A stretch of DNA of 64,000 nucleotides, taken from contig JAPDOI010000434.1 of NCBI GenBank assembly GCA_029168955.1, forward strand, positions 1 through 64,000, written 5' to 3'. The notes under the pieces are model-generated. The model was not told the origin of the DNA. It did not search any database and saw nothing but the letters and a program-made list of their open reading frames with translations. How positions within the stretch are numbered: position 1 is the stretch's first letter; every line of letters starts with the position of its first letter. This DNA is from Aplectana chamaeleonis. Its lineage: Eukaryota; Nematoda; Chromadorea; Rhabditida; Cosmocercidae. The translations under genes were made by a program, and so were the position numbers. This document shows, piece after piece, positions 44,126-55,121 of this stretch.

Positions 44126-46016
44126 GTGAGACGCAATAGGCTCTGGAGTAGCGCTGCTGCAAATGGTTCCCAAAGTTCGTGGGCATTGTATACCTCCTCG
44201 AATCAAAAATTTGAAAAGGCTCTTTTGAAACATAACACTTATATTGAGGGTAAATTGTTGGAGTCACAGGATCCCTCCAAATTCTACAGTTACGTCAAAA
44301 AGCGACTAAAAAATACGAAACATGGAATACCCTCACTTGTGGCTGAAAACTCAACCCTTGCCGTCACTGATAGAGACAAGGTTTCTGTATTCGCAGAGGA
44401 ATTTAGCAAGTCATTTGTGGAAAGCGTTGGCTACTCTGAACGCATGGTGCGTAGTGCCCCTATCATGGAGCAGAATGTTTGGTTTTCTAAAGAAGAAATT
44501 TTCGAAATCCTGTCTATGTGGCATGATTCTTCCTTTGTTACTCCTGATTTTGTACCATTATCTTTTATCAAGAAGATTGCAAGCTATATAGTGTTTCCAC
44601 TAGAGATCCTTTTCAATTTGTCTTACATGTTAGGTGAAGTCCCGTCTAGGTGGAGACACTCCTTTATCGTTCCAGTGCCCAAAAAGCCTCCTCTCTCTTG
44701 TACAAAAAACTACCGACCTATAAGTATAACTTCCATTTTCGCTAGAACATTTAAAAAAAATTCTTAAATTTCGACTTTTGGCACATCTTAACCAGCACAA
44801 AATCATACCCGAAGATCAACACGGCTTTTGCAGCGGAAAATCTGCTGAGACAGCGCTGCTGTCTTCTTTAAATGACTGGACCAAAGCCGTCGATGAAAAG
44901 AAGCAAGTCGATGTTATATATTTTGATTTCGAGAAAGCTTTCGGTAGAGTTCCTATCGCCAAATTACTTTCTAAACTGGAAGCAGTTGGATTTTCACCTG
45001 AAGTGCTAAGATGGATCACAGCTTTTCTCACAGACCGTACCTACCAGGTTCGGCTTGGCAATGATTTGTCTTCTATTCGTAGTATTACAAGTGGCGTCCC
45101 TCAAGGAGGCGTGTTATCACCAATTCTTTTCATCCTCTATACGGCTGAACTTCCTGCACTTATCTCGGAAATAGGGGTTCCATGTACTATGTTTGCCGAT
45201 GATTTAAAAATCTATAATGTAATCACTTGTAATGACGATAGAATCAAACTCCAAGCTGCTGTAAACATAGCCAATCAGTGGTCCATACGGTGGAGTTTAC
45301 CCCTCTCTGCTAATAAAACCAAAATTATGCACATTGGTAACAGGTCTGAAGATACTGCTTATAATATTGGCGATGTTCAGCTTGAGTCCGTCACTGAAAT
45401 TAGAGATCTAGGTTATCTTATCACAAACAAGTTGAGTTTTGCAAATCATTATAAGTCAATTTGCTCTAAGGCCCTGTGTAGAACCTACAATCTTTTCAAA
45501 GCCGTAAAATCTAGAAATCCTAAAACTCTTCTTAGAGCATATAAAACGTACGTTCGTCCCCTACTTGAAAATGGCACCACTGTTTTTTCTCCATATTTGA
45601 AAAAAGATATCAACTTATTGGAGAGTACCCAAAATAATTTTACACGTAAGCTGGTAATGCGCTGCTCGGGCATTGGATATCAGTTCATTCCAGATGGTCT
45701 TGAACGGCGCCGATTATTTGCATTGCCAAGCTTGGCTAGTAGAAGAAAAAAGAACGATCTCATCGCTGCTTTCAAGATTTTATCAGGAAGAATTGGGTTG
45801 AGGTGCGGACATTTTTTCACTAAAATACCGTCTAGGACTAGGGGTAGCAGAATCAAAATCAAGATCCCAATTACTAGAACACAGATTAGGAAAAACTTCT
45901 TTTCCATCCGGGTTTTATCCGCCTTGAATAAAGTTTACAGCGAAGATCTTGAGCAAATGTTTTTGTCATCATTCAAACGTCTAGCCGCACAACTGGTTGA
46001 TTCTGAGGTTACCTGA
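44126..46016 (+). pseudogene. non-LTR reverse transcriptase with a single frameshift
   Basis: The first part (44126-44767) carries SKFYSYVKKRLK, the LSYMLGEVPSRWRHSFIVPVPKK block and NYRPISITSIFARTF. An extra A in the A8 run at 44753-44760 shifts the frame. The second part (44778-46016) has DQHGFCSGKSAETALL, VIYFDFEKAFGRVP (motif A, catalytic Asp kept but the usual FD is FG), GVPQGGVLSPILFILY (motif B), CTMFADDLKIY (motif C, FADD), SANKTKIMHIG and the long thumb to the end. Apart from that one base the RT is open throughout, so this is a recent copy or one with a sequencing error in a homopolymer. Confidence 0.9.
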
Positions 46017-46164
46017 TGCTTTCCTGCTCTTTCCCTATCACCGTTTTTGTTCATTTTTTATGCGTACTCTTTGTTACTATTTTTCTTGAGTTAATTCTTT
46101 TTCTGTCTGTTTTAATATATGCTTTGTTGTTTCACGTGGGTTATCCTGCGTCTACAAAATAAAT
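44126..46164 (+). mobile_element. CR1/Jockey-like non-LTR retrotransposon, 5'-truncated
   Basis: One long RT-bearing coding region ends at 46016, followed by a short 3' UTR and a tail CAAAATAAATAAATAATAAA, the microsatellite-type 3' end expected of such elements. No endonuclease domain lies upstream, so the copy is 5'-truncated. It is a different family from the (GAA)n-tailed remnants at 300-2206 and 29048-29760. Confidence 0.85.
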
Positions 46165-46184
46165 AAATAATAAAGAATTTTTTT

Positions 46185-46300
46185 CCGCTCACACTTTGTT
46201 CAAGGGAGTACTTTGGAGTGCAGAACACGAATTTGAGGTCCGCTTGTTGTATTTTCAAAGATTAATGCAGGAGGTTATGGTAACCGCTCATAACTGCTTC
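46185..46300 (+). repeat. dispersed repeat fragment
   Basis: GCAGAACACGAATTTGAGGTCC and GGAGGTTATGGTAACCGCTC belong to the dispersed family noted at 43166-44110. It continues, unassigned, to the MITE at 46492. Confidence 0.4.
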
Positions 46301-46491
46301 TTTCACTCTTACTCGGGCAGCAAGGATGGGGCTTTGAGGAATACCCGGGGGCTACATATTCCATCAGAAAAACATGCTCCATGGGTATTAGTTCTGACAG
46401 ATCGCTCTGCTCACTCCCTTGATAGTAGAAACTGTCTAGTAGCTCGTCGGCTTACGCTTTTTCGTCCACTGAAGGGGATCTGCCTGTTTAA

Positions 46492-47574
46492 TGGCAGTGT
46501 TCACGATAATCTTCAAATTCGAGCTTATCTGCTAGATGGATCGCTTGGCCTCCGAGTAGAGCTTATATGACGATAAATTGGAAACATGCACCAGAAGTAC
46601 ACGAAATCCTGTACTTTCACTCCGTTCCAGCACTCTCAAGTCCCGTTTTGACTGCATCGCTGCTGCTTTCCATCGCAGCGATTTTGAACCCGCTGCTGCC
46701 GCGATCTGACAGCGGCAGCGATTTTGTTCATAGTGCATAGCCCCATAGATTGCTCCCAACCAGTCAATCGGTGAAATCAGTGGACAGCCATAATTAGTAA
46801 GACGTTCCGACTTGTAAACATTACTCTCGTCAAGTGAATGCATCAATGTTCATAGGAAGAAAAGTGTCATTTGCGGGCAATCACTCCATCGCTGCCATTT
46901 TGGCCACGACGGAGCGATGCTCAGCGACCACTGATAATCGTTTCTCCAGCAGCGAAACAGTAAAACATAGGATTTGGCCGCCGCTTCCCAGCGATGAAGG
47001 ACGTCTGCCACGAAGCGATTACAATTGGAGTGCCTTTCCATTAGGGGTCGTTTATAGTTCTGCCGCCGAGCGGCGCGGCGAAGTGCAATTCTATGATATT
47101 GATCACGCGGCGCGGCACGATCAATATTGTAGGAATGCACTTCGCAGCGCCGCTCGTCGGCGGAAGTATAAACGACGCCTTACGCTCGATGAAAAAGGAA
47201 CAGTTGCCCCTCGCATGGCCGCAACGACCACCTGCAGTCAAAACATGGCTTCAGTGGAGCTCTTTGTTGTGACAATGAAATCTTTTGTAGATCCGTTCTT
47301 TGAAATTCTCAACTCTCCGTGGCTCCCTTCTTTCCTTCGCGCCGTAACTAACACTGTTCTGCATAAAATATTCCTCCAATTTCGATTAGTCTCATTTTCC
47401 ATCGGTGACAACCACCACGAACTTGTTCATCCAACTGGACAACTAGTCCAGGCCAGAGAATAATCTCACCGAAATAAGACATTTTAGTGCGTTTTCCGCC
47501 GTCTCTTTGTAATTTTGGTAATACATGGTTTCAAGTGGGAAACTCGGGAACGAAAATCATTGTGAACACTTCCT
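46492..47574. mobile_element. TTAA-flanked TIR element, long subfamily
   Basis: TTAA at 46488-46491 and 47575-47578. Ends TGGCAGTGTTCACGATAATC and ATTGTGAACACTTCCT. It shares interior blocks GTCCAGTTGGATGAACAAG (reverse strand) and GATTTCATTGTCACAACAAA with 56633-57599. It contains a nested palindromic element. No transposase is visible. Confidence 0.75.
47044..47179. mobile_element. 136-bp palindromic TTA-flanked mini-element
   Basis: TTA at 47041-47043 and 47180-47182. Complementary ends GGGGTCGTTTATAGTTCTGC and GTATAAACGACGCC. Almost the whole unit folds back. Nested in the larger TTAA element. Confidence 0.8.
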
Positions 47575-47579
47575 TTAAT

Positions 47580-48214
47580 GTGGCAGTGCATGTTCCTACA
47601 TAATATGTATAATACATAATAATTTTAGCAGTCTATAATTCTCATTCGTGCAGGGCTTACTGCATTCTCAGAGCACTTCTTGCAGGTGTGAATGCCAATG
47701 CTAACCGGTCGTTTCTCGATGATGACGATGTGACGTCGTTTTTCGACGAAAGTTACGCTGAATTGAATGAATTCTTCACTCAATGGGACGATATTTTCGA
47801 ACAATGAATATCTGCACAATCCAGTCATTCTATGTGTATTCATGCGTGTTTACATTCGAAATTGCAATTATTGATCATCGCACGTTTCTGATGAATATCT
47901 GCCTTCCCTCATAACCATTTCCACCACAGAATTGCTCTGAACTTTCGATAAGGTTTTGCCCATCTCTCATCGTAGCTCGAGAATTTCCTTCACAAGAAAT
48001 CGGCTTTCTGTAACGAGGTTCTAGTACCATTTCTGAGGTTACTCGTGTACAGATTATTGTGAAAATTCTCCTTGAAAGTATCGTCAGAAATCCGTATGTG
48101 TTTTTTTCCTCTCAATCCAATCTTTGAACCAAGTAAGGTATTACGCAAGGTGTGGAATCCCATTGCTGCGTGTAGAATCGCCATTCAAAACAGCACTACC
48201 GCGCAGATTAACGC
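47580..48214. other. no recognised feature
   Basis: AT-rich, short open frames only; nothing recognised. Confidence 0.3.
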
Positions 48215-48218
48215 TTTA

Positions 48219-48377
48219 AGGCAGCGTTCACGATGATCATCCTCGTTGACTTTCCACAGTGAAATGAAAGGTGAGAAGGATCCTAGGCTCCCAGTGTCGA
48301 AAGAACGATAGAAAACGAGCCAGGAGCGGCAAAATAACGGCTGATATCGGAAGTAAAATTTATCATGAACACTGCCT
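48219..48377. mobile_element. 159-bp TTAA-type mini-element
   Basis: After CTTTA, begins AGGCAGCGTTCACGATGATC and ends TCATGAACACTGCCT before TTAA (48378-48381), which it shares with the next element. It shares TCCTAGGCTCCCAGTG and GAGCCAGGAG with the partial copy at 49122-49320. Confidence 0.8.
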
Positions 48378-48381
48378 TTAA

Positions 48382-48849
48382 AGGGAGTGTTCGCGATGAA
48401 TGTCATATTCGAGTTCGACTCAAAAAATGGGATTTTCTGAGCGTGACCTGACGAATGTTGAAGAAACAGCAGAGAAAAAAGCTCAGAATAAGCTCAAATA
48501 ACGGTTTCTTGAGTACGTAAAGATTCTGGGCGAGGATGAGCTCACGCGCCTTGCTAGTTTTCACAAGCGCGCGGTAATGGCGAAATGTGCGCGAATCGAT
48601 CAGGCCGGACTTGGCGGAATCACTTGGAAGTTCGCCATCGGAAACGTCCGCGGCGCCACAAGCTCGTCAGAACCGGGAGCGGGGTGGGCTAAGCAGGCGT
48701 ACTGCGCTAAAAAATCTTCACTTCGCGGCCGTTTGGTCGATTTCTGGCCCGTTTTTGCTGCTTTCTTTGACCCTATCCCTTCCAGCATTATCCAGCGTAG
48801 TATTTCGGACTAAAAACTCACAAACGGGTTTTATCGTGAACACTGCCTT
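48382..48849. mobile_element. TTAA-flanked MITE abutting the previous one
   Basis: TTAA at 48378-48381; the right flank is TGAA (48850-48853). Ends AGGGAGTGTTCGCGATGAAT and ATCGTGAACACTGCCT. It belongs to the same subfamily as 60181-60612 (GAAGAAACAGC..., AAATAACGGTTTCT, GTGCGCGAAT). Confidence 0.85.
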
Positions 48850-49121
48850 GAAGAGACCGCGTGTCCACACTGCGCACCCACGCCATAAAACATTCAATGT
48901 TCTCTGAAGTTTTAAGACGTTGGGTCTTTATTGAATACGAGTAGATTCTTTATAATGTAGCCGATTTACAGTCACAGTGGTAAAGCATTCTGAGCGTTCC
49001 TATTAATTTTAGCAGCATCTCCGGAAATGACACTTTTTAAGTTTTCGAACTTCTGTGGTAGGAAAGAAATTGCCCCAAATTTCGCTAAGGGGGCTGTGAA
49101 ATAGATTTCAGATTTCGTTAA

Positions 49122-49320
49122 AGGCAGCGTTCACGATTATCATCTTATGCGACTTTCCACAGTAAAATGATTGGCGAGAAGAATCCTAGGCTCCCAGTGC
49201 CGAAAGAACGGCAAAAAACGAGCCAGGAGTGGCAAAATAACGGCTGCAAACAAGCGTTTTGAGTCCCAGAACCGCCTCGTGCCCCATTTCGCACCCTCGA
49301 TGTGAACAATTGAACACTCA
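49122..49320. mobile_element. truncated TTAA-type element
   Basis: TTAA at 49118-49121 and left end AGGCAGCGTTCACGATTATC. The interior matches 48219-48377 and continues to a truncated end where repeat block R1 begins. The right TIR is missing. Confidence 0.7.
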
Positions 49321-49324
49321 GAGT

Positions 49325-49905
49325 TCTGAAAATTTAGCTTCCTGGCAAAAGTAACGATTTGGGAATGCCATTTAATTTATAAGTCAAAAAAAAACTTTCC
49401 AAAAATATCTTGAAATATCCAAAAAATGATTTGGCTTAAAATGGTCTGGAGTAATGAAAAGGCTAGGAAATGAAGTGAAATAATTAAAAATACGATTTGG
49501 TGGTCAATGACAGACGAGGGATCGGATTTTACAAGCTTCCCCGTTAAACTTATCAAAGCGAAATCAAGCGCGATGTGGATTGGAGCGTTGCGTTCACCTA
49601 GCTTGACCTATGTTGATTCCCTTACTACAGCTTTCAGAAGTGGCTTAATGTTTCCCTGGGGCGCTTGATTTCGTTTTGATAAGTTTAACGGAGAAGATTG
49701 TAAAATCCGATTCCTCGTCTGTCATTGACCACCAAATCGTATTTTTAATTATTTCACGTCATTTCCTAGCTTTTTAATTACTCCAGGCCATTTTACGCCG
49801 AATCATTTTTAGGATATTTCAAGATATTTTTGGAAACTTTTTTTAAAATTATTAATTGAATGGCATTACCAAATCGTTACTTATGCCAGCTAAATTTTCA
49901 GAAAT
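49325..49905. mobile_element. palindromic element inside R1, copy 2
   Basis: The arms start TTCTGAAAATTTAGCTTCCT and end GCTAAATTTTCAGAAA. The spacer region contains TCATTGACCACCAAATCG and GCGCTTGATTTCG. It corresponds to 32479-32990. Confidence 0.75.
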
Positions 49906-50608
49906 TTCACATATTTTTTCCGAAGGTTCCCTTTCTGACTTCAATTTTGCTCCACGATTTTCACTTTGGAATGATGAAACATCTAACCAACGATATTGTC
50001 GGTATTAGTACAATTTCTGAAACCTGTGACGCACAACCATAAGAAATACCACTCATTGCCGCATTTTGTGCAACAAGTGAAAAATCGATATTATTGATCA
50101 TTGATATTCGATTTTGCATGATGAGAAGAATTTCCCAAACAAGTGACTTAGAGCCATCAACAATCGAGAATCATTGCGGCATTGTGTGCAACAGGCGAAA
50201 AAATCGATATTATTGATTGGTATTTATCGATAATGACTGATGAGCAAAATTCCCCAACCAAGAAAACCAATCCCATCAACAATCACCACTTCTCGCCGCA
50301 TTTTGTGCAGAAAGCGCGAAAATCGATAATATTGATTATCGATCGATGACGTGTCATGAGTACGAATTCTGACAAGTTCAGTACTTACCTTCGACGACCT
50401 GTGTTGATTGGCTGCAGATTCACCCACTCAGGCAAACCATCGCTCCGAGCGGGACCGGCTTCTCCCAATTATGACGTCATCGCCCGGACAGCGGCCGAGG
50501 GGCCAACTGGCACCGCGGTCCCCGTCCGGTGCCAGTTCGCCCCTCGGTGGCTCTCCGGTCGCTCTCGGAGCCACAGCGGTGCCATCGCCAGAGATAGAGA
50601 GACGCGGT

Positions 50609-50667
50609 ATTGGTTGTTCTTTGAGTGATAACGTGCGAGCCACGTTATCACTCAAAGAACAACCAAT
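50609..50667. repeat. perfect 27-bp inverted repeat upstream of a TATA motif
   Basis: ATTGGTTGTTCTTTGAGTGA... (27 bp) and its exact complement are separated by 5 nt. It ends 9 bp before TATAAAA, a position suitable for a promoter-proximal palindromic binding site or cruciform. Confidence 0.85.
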
Positions 50668-50675
50668 CCTGCGGG

Positions 50676-50682
50676 TATAAAA
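50676..50682 (+). promoter_or_regulatory. TATA-box-like TATAAAA, copy B
   Basis: GGGTATAAAAGGCGG context; same core and same 36-nt spacing to a TTCG hairpin as at 12766. Confidence 0.4.
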
Positions 50683-50711
50683 GGCGGCTCGTCTCGGGTA
50701 GACGGGTAGTT

Positions 50712-50725
50712 GGCCTTTCGAGGCC
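50712..50725 (+). ncRNA. candidate UUCG-loop hairpin, copy B
   Basis: GGCCT-TTCG-AGGCC, five base pairs. Compared with copy A two adjacent pairs have changed on both sides, so pairing is kept. Downstream GGCGGCCGAGGGGATCCC corresponds to GTCGCCGAGGGGATATCCCC in copy A. Confidence 0.3.
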
Positions 50726-51599
50726 CTTCTTGAGAGGTGACCTCGGATCACTCTCAGGATGACAATTTACGGCGGCCGAGGGGATCCCTCATGACCCGCG
50801 GTGGGGAAGGCTTCCTCATTGCGGACCATGCTGGGATGGTATCCTTGTTGCGGCCTGTGGCAGGATTAACCTCCTGACCCGCAGGCTGTAACAGGTACCT
50901 TATCCTCTTCACAGGCTTAATCCTCTCCAGAAGAGGCGGAAATAAAGAAAAAATAGCAATTAGAAATTTTTTGAAAATCGCTCGAACAGAGACCGCAGTG
51001 CCAGTTGGGACCGAAGATCGCTCCGAGCGATACTGCTGTGGCCCGGAGAGCGGCTGCTGTGGCCCGAGTAGATGGCTAATTTTCGCTTGGAGCGGAGAGG
51101 CAGCGCCGCTCGAGTAGCTCTCCGGTACCGCTCGGAGCGATGGTTTGCCTGAGCACACACCATGGTCTCCACAGCCGTAGCATGCCCAAGCAGTTTTCGT
51201 GCTCCACGGCTAATTTAAAACCTACGATTTTGAGGTACCCTTCAAAGTTAAGGTATCAAGTTCAAAATGGAACAGGAGCGACCTGCATCCATTTCCAGCC
51301 TCCTGTCCAAAAATTAGTTTCCTAGCTCAATTTTAGTTGTACCAACAAGATCGTGTACGCCGTCTGGAAAAAGAAAAGGAGATTAACAACAAAAACGCGC
51401 GGTTTTTCACTTGCTTCGCGAAAATCAGTAAATGATTACTAACCATTCTTGGGTGGTCATACGAGCTTTTTGCGCTCTCTTTAATGCAATTTAAAGCCAA
51501 TTGCTACGTTCAGTTTTAACTGAGATTTCGAAAAGGGGGTTGCGCGCACTGCCGATTCAAAACCAAATCTGGTGCGCGCTTCGCGCGACCCACAATTAC

Positions 51600-53200
51600 A
51601 GGAATGATCAAGTCAAGGAAGTACTGATAAAGGAGCTAATGATTGAATCGATAGGCATCATCCTTCATAGCGGTCAACTCTTGCACCCTCAAAAATCAAC
51701 GTAAGTAAGGGAGGGCCTTTTTTGTGCAAAACTCGGCTTTCGCGTCCTCTTTATTATGCCTTCTTAGGGGTGGGTGACGATCACGAATCTGATTCCCATT
51801 TTCAGATTTGCTATTGAATTTTAGTCACTTACAACAGACAACTTTGTAGGTCAAAGTCCGCCGAAGGTTCGCAATGAGGCTTATTAGGGCATCACGTGTG
51901 TCTGAAGTCCGTCCATTTCTCAAGTTCCAATTTCTTTACAGGCTATAAAACGGCTAAATTCACATGGTTCCTACGCGTGCTGGTGCGGAGCGGAGGTTAG
52001 AGACAGTGAGAGAGCGGAGGGCAGACGGAGGCTGAGGCATCGCGCGCGCCGCTCGCTCCTCGAATGATGTGAATTACGACGTTTCATAGGGGGTAGGTTG
52101 GTTTCGGACGGTACAGTCGTAACCTTTTTTTTTGTAAACTACAGAAAAAATTTGAAAGCCAATAGACAAACGTAGAATTCCTGACCAGCACTCTCGAAAA
52201 TCTGCGAAAAATCGTGTGAGCTGGCACGACGCGATTTCAGCGCGAAATCTGCGCGATACTGTATCCACTCCTGAGCAGTTTTCTCTCAACTACTCGTCGT
52301 CCGATCATTCTTGACAAAAATGCTCCTCTGTGCACCCAGCAGAATTGGAAGTAAACAACGCCCGACTATAGAAATACAATGTAGGAGCGGAATCGGAGTT
52401 TTCGCTGAACTTTACTATTGCACTCTCTTTGTTGCGCACAATTTCACTCTACGGCACCGGAAAAAGGCGGTTGTGCGGTTGCGTATTTTCACTATGCATG
52501 CTGTAGGTTGCGCCATAATTGACGGCAATGTTGTATTTTTCATGAATTCTAAAGAAAAACACCGGTCGACAACCATTAACAACCCGGCGCGCGGGGTGTC
52601 CGAGTCAGTATGATGAGCGGAGAGGACGAAAAGAAAGGCGCTGCCAGCCGGACTGGCACCACTCTGAAGTTTTCGATAATGTTACGAGCAGGTTAAAATG
52701 CTAAAATCATGTTTCGATGAGCCTTATGAGCTTACAGAAACTTGCAGTTTAGTTATTGTTAGTTACAAATAGCGCTATTCGGCAGGCAACCTAGTAGACG
52801 TCGGAAGCGTGACAAATATTTGCGGGAACAACTAACTGAAAGGCTTTTGCAACCTCTTCCTTTATTGATCAGTTTCATCGTTTTCCACCCTTCACTTTGC
52901 TCGTGCGTTACACATCCTTTCTCAATTTTTTTTTCTTCACTGCTTATCAAATTTCTTGTTTGAAACCTGTTATTGTTTGCATTAATTTCGAGACGAGGTA
53001 GCAAGCACGAGTAAAAAAAGAAAACAGCGTGTTCAGAAGTCGGATTTTGACGGCTTTGTGGCATTTGATTAACAGAAATCTCAAATATACAACACTATTA
53101 GCAAAAAAATCCGAGTGATCACAAGGTGTAGGCATAACCAAACATCTCCATATTGGAGGTACAGTCATATTGGACTGCCTCGTTGGACTTGTGGCCACAT
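51600..53200. other. no gene recognised; short repeat traces
   Basis: A GGGTGGGTGACGATCACGAAT repeat trace lies at about 51766-51890 and a GTGCGGAGCGGAGGTTAGAGACAG trace at about 51981-52005. The rest is unassigned. The open frames at 52311-52613 and 52759-53198 match nothing known to me. Confidence 0.3.
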
Positions 53201-54800
53201 TATACTATATGCTACATCCCGTTTATGCTTTTTCCGTTCAGGTGAACGTGAAAAAATGAAAGAAACCCAGGACAAAAAAAGATAGCGAAATAAGAATCCC
53301 TTCTGGAACCCGTGCTAAGTACCTAAGACATCGTGCGCTCTCAAAATGACTCAATTCTTAGGCACAATCTCTAGATTGGGGCTAGCTGAGATCATCAATG
53401 AGACTCTAAAAATGCGCTCCCAGAGTGTTATGACCACCCAAAAATGATTTTGGGATTGATAATCTAGCACATCTGGGTCGATAATCCGTGCGAATGTCTA
53501 ACAACTTCGAAAAGAATAACAGCAAAAGCTCTATTAGAAAATTATGTGGTGGTTTTCTAACTGATGATATTATATTATACTTATGATATAGTTATTACCT
53601 GATGATATTGTTCTATATTAGATAGACAATCTGAATATCCTTATCAAAAAAAATTTCGCATGAAGATTAGAGTTACTACAATACATTTCTTGTACCTTAT
53701 GGCAGGTTTGGTTTTACAAATAAGTTTTCGGGCGATATTTTAAGCTTGCATGCTATTTCAGTTTAGTCACAGTTTATAAAAGCTTTTAGTGACTGAGATG
53801 GGTCAATTTTTACAAAATTGATGCTAGATTAACTGAGGTTTCTTGAAAAAGAATTTCCCTATCTATTTAGTTATTTTGAAAAGGCGTGATATAGAACTCG
53901 ATTTCGCCCTTTGAACAAAGCTTCTTATCACTGCCCGTAAAACTTGTTCTCTGTAGAAATTTTCATTTGAATAAAGAGTGTAGTAGCAGTAGAGAATGAT
54001 TACACTATGTAACAGGATTTTGTTCCTGGCTTCTATGTGTTATATTTCAATTGCTTTTGTCCAAAGTATGTAAAAATTACTTCATTGAGAACAAACTTCG
54101 ATTACACTACAATAGCACGAAGAAAACACATTTTTTGTGAAAATAGAAAGATTTCTATTCTTTTTCGGCATTATGAACAGGTAAAAACAAAAATGCACAA
54201 TTCATTTTCACGATTATTTATTACTTTATCAAACAACCGATCCTAAGTTTTTTTTTCAGTTTTTGAAAACAAAACCAATACTTTGCTAAATAAATATTGC
54301 TGATTAGTGGTTTGTTTTGAGTTTTCAACTAGCCGAATTGGCGTCTCAAGTTTATCGCACAAAGGAAAAATTTTAAGAATCAAAGTTTGTAAAAAAATTG
54401 CTATATTTGCTCTATTGAAGGGATCCCGTGATTCCTTGTGGGTGTCATCATCTAGTGCGAATAGAAGCCGAATGATTTTTCGTTAGAGGTAGATTAGGCG
54501 ATTCTAAAGGAGACGAGTATCGACAGATATAATTACTCACTTTTGCTATTGCTATTACACTATTTGTTCAAAAGCAAACTTGTAAAAATAAAAAGTTTTA
54601 CGGGAAGCAATAAAGAGCCTGGGTCAGTAGAAGAGACCGAATATAATATTACGCCTTGCCAAAACAGCGTGAACAGAGAAGAAATTTTTTTTTTCAAAAA
54701 CCGCAGTCATTTCTGCATTAGGTGCTCACTGTGCTCACTTCGGGTGGTTGTTCAGTCAGGTTTCAACACTTTTATGCTACTATGATCGGTTTTAACTGCT
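53200..54800. other. AT-rich unique sequence, nothing recognised
   Basis: Low-GC stretch with no repeat, RNA gene or convincing ORF; the longest open frames are about 70-80 codons. It could be intergenic or intronic. Confidence 0.4.
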
Positions 54801-54993
54801 ACCAATACATAGATGCACATGCAAGTAACTAACACGCGGGTGTAACCCCGCGCCCCGATCGCCCGTTGTCGCAACGCGAACCCCACGGCTCCGCGACCTA
54901 ATGGCCGCGGCGGAGGGTTCGCGTCGCGATCAGTCCATCGCGGCGAGACACTTATAGTTGGAATCAACATTTTAGAGAGTTACAGAACAGTTC

Positions 54994-55112
54994 CGAAAAT
55001 GTTGCGAACACATTAGGGCATGAGGCTGCGCAACTTACGATCACGATTTCAACAACTTACGGAAGACTTCGGTAAGTTGTTGAAATTAGTGTTCGCAACA
55101 TTTCTGAAATCT
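54994..55112. repeat. nested inverted repeats with a 41-bp hairpin
   Basis: An inner hairpin (55047-55087) has arms ATTTCAACAACTTACGGAAG and the complement around TTCGGTAAGTTGTTGAAAT. An outer pair GAAAATGTTGCGAACAC and GTGTTCGCAACATTTCTGAA surrounds it. Confidence 0.7.
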
Positions 55113-55121
55113 TCAGAGCAG

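Larger units (their letters stand above)
50436..51158. mobile_element. ~720-bp GC-rich TIR element inserted in R1
   Basis: Complementary ends CTCAGGCAAACCATCGCTCC and GGAGCGATGGTTTGCCTGAG. The uninterrupted R1 copy (31940-31985) shows the empty site. The interior holds GC-rich inverted sections, a perfect 27-bp-arm hairpin (50609-50667) and a TATAAAAGGC block. No transposase ORF was found, so it is non-autonomous. Confidence 0.8.
49322..51595 (-). repeat. repeat block R1, copy 2 (inverted)
   Basis: Reverse complement of 31498-32995 in full order. The palindrome is first (49325-49905), then TATCGAT-rich blocks, then CTGTGTTGATTGGCTGCAG. A TIR insertion (50436-51158) breaks it. It then runs to the hairpin GGTGCGCGC..GCGCGACC (51571-51590). 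No coding gene. Confidence 0.8.
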
